DNA from: Verrucomicrobiaceae bacterium
GTDB taxonomy: Bacteria; Verrucomicrobiota; Verrucomicrobiia; Verrucomicrobiales; Verrucomicrobiaceae
Length of the DNA stretch: 64,000 nucleotides
Assembly: GCA_947458455.1 (NCBI GenBank)
Contig: CANGYJ010000007.1
Coordinates: 1-64,000, forward strand
Direction of reading: 5' to 3'
The notes beneath the pieces were generated by a model. It saw nothing but the letters and a program-made list of their open reading frames with translations, did no database searches and was not told the DNA's origin. This document shows, piece after piece, positions 17,157 to 25,495 of this stretch. The position numbers were made by a program, and so were the translations under genes. Positions within the stretch are counted from its first letter, which is position 1, and the number at the start of each line of letters is the position of its first letter.

Positions 17157-17870
17157 ATGAAACTGGATCGCCTAATCGCCAAACACCGCCAGATGGGCCG
17201 CACGGCGGCTCTGCGTGCCATCGCGGGGCGAAAAGTGCAGGTGAACGGCCTCGTGGTGGCGGACGGGTACGCGGAGGTGGACCGCTTTTCAGACGTGACG
17301 CTTGATGACGAGCCTGTGCAGGTGGCGGAGCGTGGCCTCTACTTGCTCATGCATAAGCCGGTGGGCTGGCTGAGTGCCACGAAGGATGCGCAGCATCCCA
17401 CCGTGCTCGATTTGATCGACGATCCCGATAAGCACACGCTGCATCTCGCGGGTCGGCTGGATCGAAACACCTCCGGTCTGCTCATCCTGACCAATGACGG
17501 CAACTGGTCTAAGCGCCTCATGGCTGCCGATTTCAAGGTGCCGAAGGTGTACCGGGTGGAAACGGATGTGCCGGTGCCACCTGAGGCCGTCGAGGCTTTT
17601 GCACGCGGCTTCTATTTTCATACCGAGGACATCACGACACTACCCGTAAAGCTCGAAATCCTCGGAGAGCATCTTGCCCGCGTGACGCTGCATGAGGGAC
17701 GCTACCATCAGGTGAAGCGCATGTTTCATCGCGTGGGCTGCCGTGTGACGGCGCTGCATCGCGGAAGTGTGGGGATGCTGTGCCTGCCGGAGGATTTAAA
17801 GCCGGGTGAGTGGCGGGAAATGACGCCGGAAGAGCGTCAGGCGGCGCTTTCTTCCTCGGAATCCGCCTGA
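17157..17870 (+). CDS. RsuA/RluB/E/F-family pseudouridine synthase
   Basis: 237 residues beginning ATG 17157. An N-terminal S4 RNA-binding region (RLIAKHRQMGRTAALRAIAGRKVQVNG) precedes the synthase core with the catalytic motif GRLDRNTSGLLILTNDG, where the Asp attacks uridine C6. C-terminal RYHQVKRMFHRVGCRV is the family signature (RQVRRM-like). Members modify rRNA: RsuA at 16S U516, RluB/E/F at 23S positions; the exact target cannot be set by eye. The gene stops 3' to 3' across the CNNM gene, overlapping it by 34 bp on opposite strands. Confidence 0.9.
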   Translation: MKLDRLIAKHRQMGRTAALRAIAGRKVQVNGLVVADGYAEVDRFSDVTLDDEPVQVAERGLYLLMHKPVGWLSATKDAQHPTVLDLIDDPDKHTLHLAGRLDRNTSGLLILTNDGNWSKRLMAADFKVPKVYRVETDVPVPPEAVEAFARGFYFHTEDITTLPVKLEILGEHLARVTLHEGRYHQVKRMFHRVGCRVTALHRGSVGMLCLPEDLKPGEWREMTPEERQAALSSSESA

Positions 17871-19216
17871 GTGAGCTTCCTGAAATGAAGCTGCACGACG
17901 CGGCGGAGATCGGCCTTCGTTGTGGTGACCTCGTAGTCTTGGATGATGACTTTTTCGCCAGGCTTTGGCAGGTGGCCGAGCATGTGGGTGACGTAGCCGC
18001 CGATGGTGGTGACTTCATCGCTCTCCAGCTCGATGCCGGCGTGATCGGCGAGTTCGTAGAGGTTGAAGGTGCCTTCGACGGTGAATTCGTTCTCGTTGAT
18101 GCGTTTGAACTCGCTGATCTCGTGGTCGAACTCGTCCTGAATATCGCCGACGATCTCTTCGAGTACGTTGTCGAGCGAGACGACGCCGACGGCACCACCG
18201 AACTCATCGACGGCGAGAGCGAAGTGGACGTGCTTGTCCAAAAAGAAGCGCAGGAGCTTATCGATGGGCATCAGCTCGGGAACCATGTGGAAGTCCCGTT
18301 TGATCTTGCGGAGGTCGGGCTGCGGCTTGCCGACGAGGGCGAGGAGATCTTTGATGTGGATGAGGCCGATGGCGTGGTCGAGATGACCTTCGACGAGCGG
18401 ATAACGCGTGTGTTTGCTATCGATGGCGACTTTTAAATTGGCCTCGAAGCTGTCATCGGCATCGAGAGAGATGACGGTGTTACGCGGCGTCATCACATCA
18501 CGCACGCAGCGGTCGTTGAGGGCGAGAGCGTTGAGAAGAATATCCTTCTCGGTTTCGGTCACTTCTTTCGACTTCTGGCTCTCGGCGACGATATGACGAA
18601 GTTCCTCTTCGGAGTGGGCGATTTCGTGCTCGGAGACATTGGAGATGCCAAAGAGGCGCAGCATCACGTTGGTGCTGGCGCTGAGGATCCAGATGGCGGG
18701 TTTGAGCACGACGTAAAAGAGGTGCAGTGGCCTTGCGATAAGCAGCGTGATGGTGAGAGACTTGCGGATGGCGAGCACCTTTGGCGTCTGCTCGCCGAGG
18801 ACGACGTGCAGGTAGGTGACAATGGCATACGCGATGCCGATGGAGGTCCAGCGGATGACCGTCTCATTGACGATGCCCATTTTGAAAAGCATGGGCTGGA
18901 CGACGATGGCCACGAAAGGCTCCCCGAAGATCCCGAGGGCGATGCTGGTGAGCGTGATGCCGAGCTGACCGGCGGAAAGGTAGGCATCGAGGTTCCGCGT
19001 GACGTGCTGGGCGAATTTCGCACCGCTCACACTGTCGTCGATGGCAGCGGTGAGCTGGCTGTCACGCACTTTGACGATGGCAAACTCGGCGGCGACGAAG
19101 AAGGCGTTCAGCAGCACGATGGCCAGGACGATGACGGCCTGCCAGAAGAGCTCGCTGGGTGTGAAGGCCCACTCGCGGACGAGTTCGGCGGTGGCGCTGG
19201 CGAGGAAGAGGTTCAT
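17837..19216 (-). CDS. CNNM/CBS-domain membrane protein (HlyC/CorC-type)
   Basis: 459 residues. The N-terminal CNNM (DUF21) region has about four membrane helices (AVIVLAIVLLNAFFVAAEFAIV, ITLTSIALGIFG, TSIGIAYAIVTYLHVVLGEQ, PLHLFYVVLKPAIWILS). TEKDILLNALALNDRCVRDVMTPR then leads into two CBS motifs and a C-terminal CorC_HlyC domain (EFTVEGTFNLYELADH, TIGGYVTHMLGHLPKPGE). Related proteins act in magnesium/divalent-ion homeostasis. The gene ends inside the 3' end of the convergent pseudouridine synthase gene, an overlap of 34 bp; nothing specific about regulation is visible. Confidence 0.9.
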   Translation of the reverse strand: MNLFLASATAELVREWAFTPSELFWQAVIVLAIVLLNAFFVAAEFAIVKVRDSQLTAAIDDSVSGAKFAQHVTRNLDAYLSAGQLGITLTSIALGIFGEPFVAIVVQPMLFKMGIVNETVIRWTSIGIAYAIVTYLHVVLGEQTPKVLAIRKSLTITLLIARPLHLFYVVLKPAIWILSASTNVMLRLFGISNVSEHEIAHSEEELRHIVAESQKSKEVTETEKDILLNALALNDRCVRDVMTPRNTVISLDADDSFEANLKVAIDSKHTRYPLVEGHLDHAIGLIHIKDLLALVGKPQPDLRKIKRDFHMVPELMPIDKLLRFFLDKHVHFALAVDEFGGAVGVVSLDNVLEEIVGDIQDEFDHEISEFKRINENEFTVEGTFNLYELADHAGIELESDEVTTIGGYVTHMLGHLPKPGEKVIIQDYEVTTTKADLRRVVQLHFRKLTQADSEEESAA

Positions 19217-19249
19217 GAAGGGACGCGGCGGGCTAGGTAGGGACGGGCG

Positions 19250-19501
19250 TCAGAGCTTCTCATAGCTGCCATCGCAGCGTTTTTCGAGAATTGTGAAACC
19301 TGCTGCCTTCGCGTCAGAAACGGAGAGCGGTTTGGTGTATTTAGGCGTGCTAAAGCCCGCGATGAGTTTTTTTACGGGCTTTTTGCAAAGGGGGCAGACC
19401 TCCAGCGGGGCACGATCCATGGGCCGACGAAGATCAAACCCCCGCCGACAAGAAGAGCAGCCCTTTTCGGGATCTTGCGCGATGTAGGAGTAGGTGGGCA
19501 T
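19250..19501 (-). CDS. FmdB-like zinc-ribbon protein
   Basis: 83 residues starting MPTYSYIAQDPEKGC at 19501, a start typical of the FmdB/CxxC_CxxC regulatory-protein family. Four cysteines form the ribbon (CSSC in the first pair, CPLC in the second). Upstream in-frame codons (to 19588) are unrelated. The family is named for an amidase regulatory gene and its function remains unclear. It follows rpsN on the same strand behind a strong terminator-like hairpin (19541-19572), and precedes the CNNM gene. Confidence 0.8.
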   Translation of the reverse strand: MPTYSYIAQDPEKGCSSCRRGFDLRRPMDRAPLEVCPLCKKPVKKLIAGFSTPKYTKPLSVSDAKAAGFTILEKRCDGSYEKL

Positions 19502-19540
19502 CGTGGAGCGGTCCGTGTGTGGAGGCCGTATCCGCCTCTC

Positions 19541-19572
19541 CAACAAAACGGCCCGGTTTTGGGACCGGGCCG
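19541..19572 (-). terminator. Rho-independent terminator after rpsN
   Basis: A perfect 9 bp stem, CGGCCCGGT paired with ACCGGGCCG, around a 6 nt loop, followed on the minus strand by TTTTGTTG. It lies between the rpsN stop and the FmdB-like gene, so it should stop rpsN transcription; the FmdB gene would then need its own promoter or read-through. Confidence 0.7.
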
Positions 19573-19603
19573 GGCTTTGAGGAGCCAAAAAATGACGGGC
19601 GAA

Positions 19604-19873
19604 TTACCAGCTGGATTTGGTCACGCCGGGAATCATCCCCTGCAAGGCCATTTCACGGAAGGTGAGACGGGACATTTGGAAACGACGGAGGTAGGCGCGA
19701 CGACGACCGGAGACACGGCAACGGTTCGTGAGGCGGGTCGGGCTGGCATCGCGGGGAAGCAGGGACAGACCGATGTGATCTCCAGCAGCCTTGAGTTCGG
19801 CGCGGAGTTTCGCGTATTTTTGGACAGTTTTAGTCTTGCGCTTTTCGCGCTCGAGCCAGCAAGTTTTAGCCAT
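19604..19873 (-). CDS. rpsN: 30S ribosomal protein S14
   Basis: 89 residues with the S14 signature: [17 protein letters not shown] at the start and [15 protein letters not shown] then [20 protein letters not shown] at the end. The end motif GMIPG-KSSW is diagnostic. The zinc-binding Cys quartet is absent apart from one Cys, so this is the longer C-minus form, as in E. coli S14. It is a lone rpsN outside the spc operon; the only neighbour is the terminator. Confidence 0.97.
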   Translation of the reverse strand: MAKTCWLEREKRKTKTVQKYAKLRAELKAAGDHIGLSLLPRDASPTRLTNRCRVSGRRRAYLRRFQMSRLTFREMALQGMIPGVTKSSW

Positions 19874-19962
19874 AGGGGCGCGGAGTCTGCCTCACGGACC
19901 TTTTTTAGCAAGAGGAAATTTTCGCTGGCGAGCAGGTTGAATCACGCTATCTGCCCGCCGCT

Positions 19963-20040
19963 ATGTTTACCGGAATGGTCCTCGCCGCCAGCCTTCTCTT
20001 CCTCGGAGTCCTCGTCTTCACCTACCTCGTGAAGGGTTGA
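19963..20040 (+). CDS. possible 25-residue single-TM miniprotein
   Basis: ATG TTT ACC GGA... runs to TGA at 20038-20040 and encodes MFTGMVLAASLLFLGVLVF followed by TYLVKG, one hydrophobic helix. This is similar in size and composition to KdpF-type miniproteins, but no kdp genes are adjacent. It lies alone between rpsN and thiG, convergent with thiG. No strong ribosome-binding site is visible; treat as tentative. Confidence 0.25.
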   Translation: MFTGMVLAASLLFLGVLVFTYLVKG

Positions 20041-20047
20041 GGCTCGT

Positions 20048-20863
20048 TCACTGATACAGAAACGTCGTCAACGGACTCGTGGCCGACGCGGCCTCTGTGC
20101 GCTCGCCCAGACCGATCTCAAACGCGGCACGACCTGCCTCGACGCCCATTTTGAAGGCCTGTGCCATGCGCACAGGGTCGGAGGCGACGGCGATGGCGGT
20201 ATTCACGAGCACGGCATCCGCCCCCATTTCAAAGGCCTCTGCGGCGTGGCTGGGCGCGCCGATGCCGGCATCCACCACCACGGGCACGGTGGCCTGGGCG
20301 ATGATGATCTCGATCTGCCGTCGTGTGGTGATGCCCTGGTGGGAGCCGATGGGTGAGCCGAGGGGCATGACCGTCGCCGTGCCGACATCCTGGAGTCGGC
20401 GGGCCAAAACAGGGTCTGCATTGATGTAGGGCAGCACGGTAAAGCCTTCTTTGACGAGGATTTCAGCTGCTTTGAGCGTTTCGATGGGATCCGGCAGCAG
20501 GTAGCGAGGATCGGGGTGGATTTCGAGCTTCACCCAATTCGGCAAGCCGGCTGCGACGGCGAGCTTTGCGAGACGCACGGCCTCCTCGGCATTCATCGCG
20601 CCACTGGTGTTGGGCAGCAGGAGGACATTCTTCGGGATGAAATCGAGGATGTTCGCGAAGGGGTCGCTCTTGCCGCTCAAATCCGCCCGGCGCAGTGCCA
20701 CGGTGACGATTTGCGTCTCGGAGGCAATAATCGCCTCCCGCATGAGTTCGCCGCTGGCAAATTTCCCCGTCCCCAGCATGAGGCGGGAACGAAACGAACG
20801 GTCGGCGATGGTGAGGGGCTGGTTTTGCACGGGCGGGCAGTGATGGATCAAATCCTGCCTCAC
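20048..20863 (-). CDS. thiG: thiazole synthase
   Basis: 271 residues. ThiG assembles the thiazole phosphate of thiamine from deoxyxylulose phosphate, the ThiS thiocarboxylate and an iminoacetate source. The fold is a TIM barrel; [22 protein letters not shown], the catalytic Lys in [30 protein letters not shown] and [27 protein letters not shown] are all characteristic. It starts with GTG overlapping the hemQ stop (GTGA), so coupled. No other thi genes are seen in the window, and no THI-box riboswitch was evident in the short upstream spacer. Confidence 0.95.
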   Translation of the reverse strand: MRQDLIHHCPPVQNQPLTIADRSFRSRLMLGTGKFASGELMREAIIASETQIVTVALRRADLSGKSDPFANILDFIPKNVLLLPNTSGAMNAEEAVRLAKLAVAAGLPNWVKLEIHPDPRYLLPDPIETLKAAEILVKEGFTVLPYINADPVLARRLQDVGTATVMPLGSPIGSHQGITTRRQIEIIIAQATVPVVVDAGIGAPSHAAEAFEMGADAVLVNTAIAVASDPVRMAQAFKMGVEAGRAAFEIGLGERTEAASATSPLTTFLYQ

Positions 20864-21735
20864 GCAAGCATCACCCGCTGCAGCAGCTCCGCGGTCGGCG
20901 GCTGGATGCCGATGTAGAAATCGCCGAACTCGCCGTATTGCGTCGTCACTTCATCAAAGCGCATTTCATAGACGATGCTCTTCACCTGGAAAATGTCGTG
21001 AGCGAAGAGGGTGACACCCCACTCGTGGCTGTCGAGGCCGGTGGAGCCGGTGATGAGCTGGCGGACCTTGCCGGCGTACTTGCGGCCGGTCTTCGCGTGG
21101 CCGCCCATGAGCTCGCGACGCTTTGCAAAGTCGTTCGCATACCAGTTGGCACCCACGTTGCGGCGCTTGCTCATCGGGTAGAAGCACATGACCTGCCAGT
21201 CCGGCATGTTCGGGTAAAGTCGGTCGTTGAAATACTTCGTCATGTGGCCCTTCCACTCAGCGAGGCGCTTTTCAAAGGCCTCCGAGCCGGGTGTGAGACC
21301 TTCCACCTTCTCGAGCTGCTGCGTTTTGAATTCCTCCTCGCTCTGCGAGTACTCGGTCCATTCCGTCATCGAGAGGTAGCTGTAGCACGGCGTGAGCACA
21401 TCCGTGCCGAGCGAGAGGCTGAGTTGCTTTTCAAAACGCTGCGAGTCATGCAGATCCGGCGTGAGCAGCATGAAGCCGAGGTCCGACTTCGCGGAGACCA
21501 TGGCAAAGCAAAGGAGCTGCGTGCCGGGGTGCTGGCGGATGCTTTCGAGGGTGCTGAGGAATTTCGCACGGCGCTCATCACGCTCCTCGGGCATCAATGC
21601 GGCCCAGTAACCGTGGTCGATGGTGTAAAACATGTGCTGCACCATCCAGCCTTCATCGGAGATGAGCGGCTTGAATTCGGTGGGGCCGGCGGAAGTGGGG
21701 AAAGAGGTCGGGATGAGCATGGCGGGGGTGCTCAT
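20860..21735 (-). CDS. hemQ: coproheme decarboxylase (chlorite dismutase family)
   Basis: 291 residues. HemQ is the last enzyme of the coproporphyrin-dependent haem pathway, decarboxylating coproheme to haem b. The family features are [77 protein letters not shown] and [23 protein letters not shown]. The length fits HemQ rather than short Cld. The downstream thiG is coupled by a four-base overlap. Both pathways are otherwise unrepresented here. Confidence 0.88.
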   Translation of the reverse strand: MSTPAMLIPTSFPTSAGPTEFKPLISDEGWMVQHMFYTIDHGYWAALMPEERDERRAKFLSTLESIRQHPGTQLLCFAMVSAKSDLGFMLLTPDLHDSQRFEKQLSLSLGTDVLTPCYSYLSMTEWTEYSQSEEEFKTQQLEKVEGLTPGSEAFEKRLAEWKGHMTKYFNDRLYPNMPDWQVMCFYPMSKRRNVGANWYANDFAKRRELMGGHAKTGRKYAGKVRQLITGSTGLDSHEWGVTLFAHDIFQVKSIVYEMRFDEVTTQYGEFGDFYIGIQPPTAELLQRVMLA

Positions 21736-21782
21736 ACGCTGGATTTGCGGCGGCTCAATGCAGGAATCGTGCGTGCCAGTGC

Positions 21783-22829
21783 TCAGGCATTGGCTTTCAA
21801 AAACCGTTCCATCATCGCGAGCGAGAGCTGGCCGCCGGGGGAATTCGGGAAGTAATCGCAGCCGTGATCACCCCAGGGGAGCTCGAGGTAGGCGCTGCGG
21901 GCGTAGCCTTGCATTTTCGCGTGGAGACGGCGGCTGTGCTCGACCCAGACGAGGGAATCACTCTCGCCATGGATGAGCAGGGTGGCGGGGCTGGCTTCGC
22001 TGACGAATTCGCTGGCGGAGGCGGTACGGTAGGCGTTAGGCAGGTCCTCGGGATCGCCGCCCATGTATTGCTGCACGAGTTTGAGGGACTTCAGGATGTC
22101 ATCGGGGTAGGACCACTTTCGCGCAAAGAACATGTCCGGCGGGCCATACACGGCGATGCAGGTGCCCACGCGAAGCTCCGGCATGCCAAAAGCGCACGCA
22201 GTGGCGATCTGCGCTCCGGCGCTGCGGCCGAGCAGGATCAAATCTTCCGCGTCGATGCCGAGTGTGGCCGCGTTTTCACGCACCCACGCGATGGCGCGGC
22301 GTGTGTCCTCGGCTTGGGCAGGCCAGGGATGCTTCGGAGCAAGGCGATAGCCCACCGAGCAGATGACGACATCGCAACGGGCAGCCAGTTCGCGGTTGGC
22401 AGCGGGAAACTCGCCCGGATCACCGCTTGCCCAGCCGCCCGTGTGCAGAGCCACGATGCAGCGGCGTGTTTTGCCATCGCGAGCTGGCTCGTAGGTCACG
22501 ACGTCGATCTGATCGCTATCATGCTCAAAGGCGCAGGTGCGGGTGACGATGACGTTTTTGCCATCGCGACGCGGAAACCACAGTCGGAGCCATGAAAAGG
22601 GCAAACCGTACTGTTTGGCGATCCGCGAGGCCTGCCAGGCTGGACGAAGAAAAACCACGGCGAGACCCAGAAACGCCCAGTGCCATGCCGTGAGGCCTAA
22701 GCAAGCCAACGAGAGCCAATGACCAAACTCCAGCGTCACGAGACGCAACTGCCAGCGCCATCGCGATTTCGCCTGAAGCCATGCATTGAGCGCCAAGAGG
22801 CTCAGAATCGCGAAAACAGCGGCCTGCAT
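21783..22829 (-). CDS. alpha/beta-hydrolase (carboxylesterase-like) with N-terminal hydrophobic segments
   Basis: 348 residues. Hydrophobic N-terminal stretches (about 3-18 and 36-58) suggest membrane anchoring. The catalytic domain has the oxyanion motif HTGGWASGDPGEF, nucleophile elbow LGRSAGA (Ser), acid residue in HGESDSLV and the final His in WGDHGCDY, so all triad members are there. It belongs to the acetyl-xylan esterase/lipase or BD-FAE-type hydrolases; substrate unknown. It is transcribed after the DUF502 gene, separated by three bases. Confidence 0.82.
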   Translation of the reverse strand: MQAAVFAILSLLALNAWLQAKSRWRWQLRLVTLEFGHWLSLACLGLTAWHWAFLGLAVVFLRPAWQASRIAKQYGLPFSWLRLWFPRRDGKNVIVTRTCAFEHDSDQIDVVTYEPARDGKTRRCIVALHTGGWASGDPGEFPAANRELAARCDVVICSVGYRLAPKHPWPAQAEDTRRAIAWVRENAATLGIDAEDLILLGRSAGAQIATACAFGMPELRVGTCIAVYGPPDMFFARKWSYPDDILKSLKLVQQYMGGDPEDLPNAYRTASASEFVSEASPATLLIHGESDSLVWVEHSRRLHAKMQGYARSAYLELPWGDHGCDYFPNSPGGQLSLAMMERFLKANA

Positions 22830-22832
22830 GAG

Positions 22833-23741
22833 TCATTTCTTCTTCCAGCCCAGCCCCGGAAGCCAGCGGCGAGTGCGTGGCTCGGCTTGGAGAGCCTCGG
22901 CGAGGATATCGTTGTCGCCGGAATCAAAATCCTCCGCACGCGGCAGGCCGATGGGAAGGAGCGGCTGCGTTTTCTTCTCTTCCTCCTTCGGTTTGGACTC
23001 GAGTTCGGGCGTGGTGGCCACAGCGGGCTGTTGATTCAGCGGTGGCACCATCGTCTGCGGGCCCACGAGACCACCGGAGAGGATCATCTTCATCGAATCC
23101 TCGATGGAGATCGGCGCGTCGGTGATCTTATCGGTATCCACGATGAGCAGGATGGCGGTCATCGGGCTGGGAGAGGTGGGCACGAGCACGCAGGTCATCG
23201 CCTTGCCCGTTTGCGTATCGGTGAACTGGCCGGTGGCAAAGCCCAGCATGCGCACACCATTGCCTTGCTCGATGTAAACGACGCGTTTGAGGTTCTGTTT
23301 GGCTCCGAAACCGCGGAAGGCATCGATCACCTGCTTCAGCGTCTTGTAAATCACCGCGACCATCGGCACGCGGAGCAGCAGCCTGTCCGTGGCATGCACG
23401 ACGCGGGCACCGATGACGTTTGTGGCCAGCACACCGAGACTGGCGATGACCACCAGCGGCAGCATGAAGCCGGCGAAGGCGGTGATGCGCTTCACCAAAG
23501 GATCATCAAGGCTGATCACATCATGGCTGACGATCTCCTTCGCCATCTCGGCGATGTAGCCGAGCAGGCCTTCCGCCCAGCCGTGTAGCAGGCCGTAAAC
23601 GAACTGCAAAATCCAAAAGGTGACGATCAGCGGCGCAGCGAGGGCCAGTCCAGCGAGGAATTTGTTTCGTATCCATGCCACCCACGTCTTCGTCGCGGGC
23701 GCTTCGAAGCTGGGTTCAGGGGAATTGGATACCGGTGGCAT
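22833..23741 (-). CDS. DUF502 membrane protein
   Basis: 302 residues. Two membrane segments (about 25-47 and 85-108: FLAGLALAAPLIVTFWILQF, FAGFMLPLVVIASLGVLAT) and the motifs VPMVAVIYKTLKQVID and FKRV-like VVYIEQGNGVRMLGFATG, VPTSPSPMTAILLI identify DUF502. The N-terminus and C-terminus are Pro-rich, cytoplasmic and charged. The family has no established role. The protein is followed directly by the alpha/beta hydrolase gene, consistent with a two-gene operon; it is divergent from the SMP-30-like gene. Confidence 0.85.
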   Translation of the reverse strand: MPPVSNSPEPSFEAPATKTWVAWIRNKFLAGLALAAPLIVTFWILQFVYGLLHGWAEGLLGYIAEMAKEIVSHDVISLDDPLVKRITAFAGFMLPLVVIASLGVLATNVIGARVVHATDRLLLRVPMVAVIYKTLKQVIDAFRGFGAKQNLKRVVYIEQGNGVRMLGFATGQFTDTQTGKAMTCVLVPTSPSPMTAILLIVDTDKITDAPISIEDSMKMILSGGLVGPQTMVPPLNQQPAVATTPELESKPKEEEKKTQPLLPIGLPRAEDFDSGDNDILAEALQAEPRTRRWLPGLGWKKK

Positions 23742-23859
23742 GCGGGGGGGGGCGGCCGTGCGTCAGATCACGCGGCAGGGGCATTGTTCACTCAATTTAG
23801 CCGCACGGATTCATAATTTCGTGCGTTTTTTGCCACGACTCGCTAAAAACGCCGCCGCC

Positions 23860-24885
23860 ATGACCACCGATCGCCGTTCCTTCCTCTGCTCCCTCGTCGC
23901 CGCCACCGCCACTTCCGCTTTCGCCCGCGATTGGACCGGCCAGACTCCCGAACGCTATCCCGATCCAGATGTCATCGCTCTTGATCCCGCCTTTGAGAAG
24001 CTCGTGCAAGGTAACGCACCCATCCGCCGCCTCCACACCGGCATGCTTTGGGCCGAAGGCCCTGCCTGGAACGGCACTGGCAACTACCTCGTCTTCAGCG
24101 ACATCCCCAACAACGCCCAGATGCGCTGGTTGCCCGAGGACGGTCACGTGAGCGTCATGCGCAACAACGCCAACAACAGCAATGGTAACACCTTTGACCT
24201 GCATGGCCGCCAGATCAGCTTCGAGCACGGCACGCGGCGTGTGGTGCGCTATGAACTCGACGGCAAGATCACTGTGCTGGCCGAAAAATTCGACGGCAAA
24301 CCTTTCAACGCCCCCAACGATGGCGCGGTGCATGCCGATGGTTCCATCTGGTTCACCGATCCCGGCTACGGCAGCATGATGGACTACGAGGGCAACAAAG
24401 GGGAACTCTTCCTCAAGGAGTCCGTCTATCGCATCGACCCGAGCGGCGAGATCACCAAGATCACCGAGGATCTCGAAAAGCCGAACGGCCTCTGCTTCTC
24501 ACCCGATTACAAGAAGGTGTACATCGTCGATACCGGAAGCCCGAAGAACATCCGCGTTTATGACGTGGACGGCAAGACGGTGAAAAACGGCAAGGTTTTC
24601 GCCACCAACAAAGGGCAGCTCGCCGATCCCAAAGCCAAGGGTAACTCCGACGGCATCCGCTGTGATGTGGAAGGCAATCTCTGGGCCAGCGCCGGCTGGA
24701 TCGGCGACGGTTACGATGGCGTCCACGTCTTCAACTCCGAGGGCAAGCTAATCGGCTTTATCAAACTCCCCGAGACCGCCAGCAACGTCTGTTTCGGCGG
24801 CCCGAAGCGGAACCGCCTCTTCATCACCGCCTCACAGAGCCTCTACTCGGTTTATGTAAACACGCGGGGTGCGCATCACTGCTGA
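23860..24885 (+). CDS. SMP-30/gluconolactonase-family protein with twin-arginine-type signal
   Basis: 341 residues from ATG 23860. MTTDRRSFLCSLVAATATS is a Tat-like signal (RRSFL). The beta-propeller core includes EGPAWNGTGNYLVFSDIPNN, RRVVRYELDG, NAPNDGAVHADGSIWFTDPGYG (metal-binding NDG and DPGYG), KPNGLCFSPDYKKVYIVDTG and DGIRCDVEGNLWAS. Predicted periplasmic lactonase or sugar-lactone hydrolase. The start was chosen over upstream in-frame codons because it places the signal at the N-terminus. Convergent with ruvX. Confidence 0.88.
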   Translation: MTTDRRSFLCSLVAATATSAFARDWTGQTPERYPDPDVIALDPAFEKLVQGNAPIRRLHTGMLWAEGPAWNGTGNYLVFSDIPNNAQMRWLPEDGHVSVMRNNANNSNGNTFDLHGRQISFEHGTRRVVRYELDGKITVLAEKFDGKPFNAPNDGAVHADGSIWFTDPGYGSMMDYEGNKGELFLKESVYRIDPSGEITKITEDLEKPNGLCFSPDYKKVYIVDTGSPKNIRVYDVDGKTVKNGKVFATNKGQLADPKAKGNSDGIRCDVEGNLWASAGWIGDGYDGVHVFNSEGKLIGFIKLPETASNVCFGGPKRNRLFITASQSLYSVYVNTRGAHHC

Positions 24886-24894
24886 TAAATGGCC

Positions 24895-25386
24895 TCAACG
24901 CTTTTTCCGAGGCTTTTCACCGCTCCACGGCATCTCGAAGGACTCATCGGGTAGCAAAAAGCCTTCGGGGCCGCGTTGGGTGTTCAGGTAGTCTTGGAGG
25001 ATGACGACGGCGGCGAGTTGATCGACGACTTCTTTGCGCTCTTTCCGATCGGTGATGCCGGAACGCGAGAGTGAGGCCTCAGCTTCGATGGAGGAAAGGC
25101 GCTCATCGACGAATTCGATGGGAATCTGATGCCGCAGCTCCTTGCCGAGCTTGTCGGCGAATTTCTCGACTCGCTCGGTTGCCTCGCCGCGCTGGCCATC
25201 CATGCGGAAGGGCATGCCGATGACGATTTTCGCGATATGTTTCTCCTGAACGAGGCGGGCGATGGCTCGCTCCGGCTCGTGATGGGCATCAAGGGTCTTG
25301 AAAGGATTCGCCACGAGCTCCAGCTCATCGCTCAGCGCTAGGCCGATGCGCACGGTGCCGTGATCGATGGCGAGGATACGGGACAT
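24895..25386 (-). CDS. ruvX: Holliday junction resolvase-like / pre-16S rRNA nuclease RuvX (YqgF)
   Basis: 163 residues from ATG 25386, starting MSRILAIDHGTVRIGLALSD, the RNase H-like YqgF signature with the first catalytic Asp. IVIGMPFRMDGQRGEATERV and FVDERLSSIEAEASL carry the conserved Asp/Glu-containing motifs, and DQLAAVVILQDYL ends the fold. Homologues process 16S rRNA ends. The reading frame extends another 116 codons upstream, but that extension is derived from the dispersed ATGACGAATG repeat. It follows the guanylyltransferase gene by about 100 bp on the same strand. Confidence 0.9.
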   Translation of the reverse strand: MSRILAIDHGTVRIGLALSDELELVANPFKTLDAHHEPERAIARLVQEKHIAKIVIGMPFRMDGQRGEATERVEKFADKLGKELRHQIPIEFVDERLSSIEAEASLSRSGITDRKERKEVVDQLAAVVILQDYLNTQRGPEGFLLPDESFEMPWSGEKPRKKR

Positions 25387-25495
25387 GGGGAATGACGAAT
25401 TAGGGAATGACGAATGACGAATGTCCTGCCGTGAGACTTCGAACTTTGGGCTTCGGATTTCTTTCGTCATTCGGATCTCGTCATGCGTCATTTTC
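25387..25495. repeat. ATGACGAATG-type repeat, second copy
   Basis: About 110 bp: AATGACGAATTAGGGAATG, ATGACGAATG words on the left and TTTCGTCATTCGG, TCGTCATGCGTC on the right, again inverted. It lies directly upstream of ruvX and gives the same spurious leader (codons for RMTK, HSSF-like peptides) as the copy ahead of the cytochrome gene. Confidence 0.75.

Noticed and set aside
20864..21782. Possible thiamine riboswitch upstream of thiG
   Set aside because: thiG is coupled to hemQ and the only non-coding space before hemQ is about 47 bp; no THI-box conserved core was seen.
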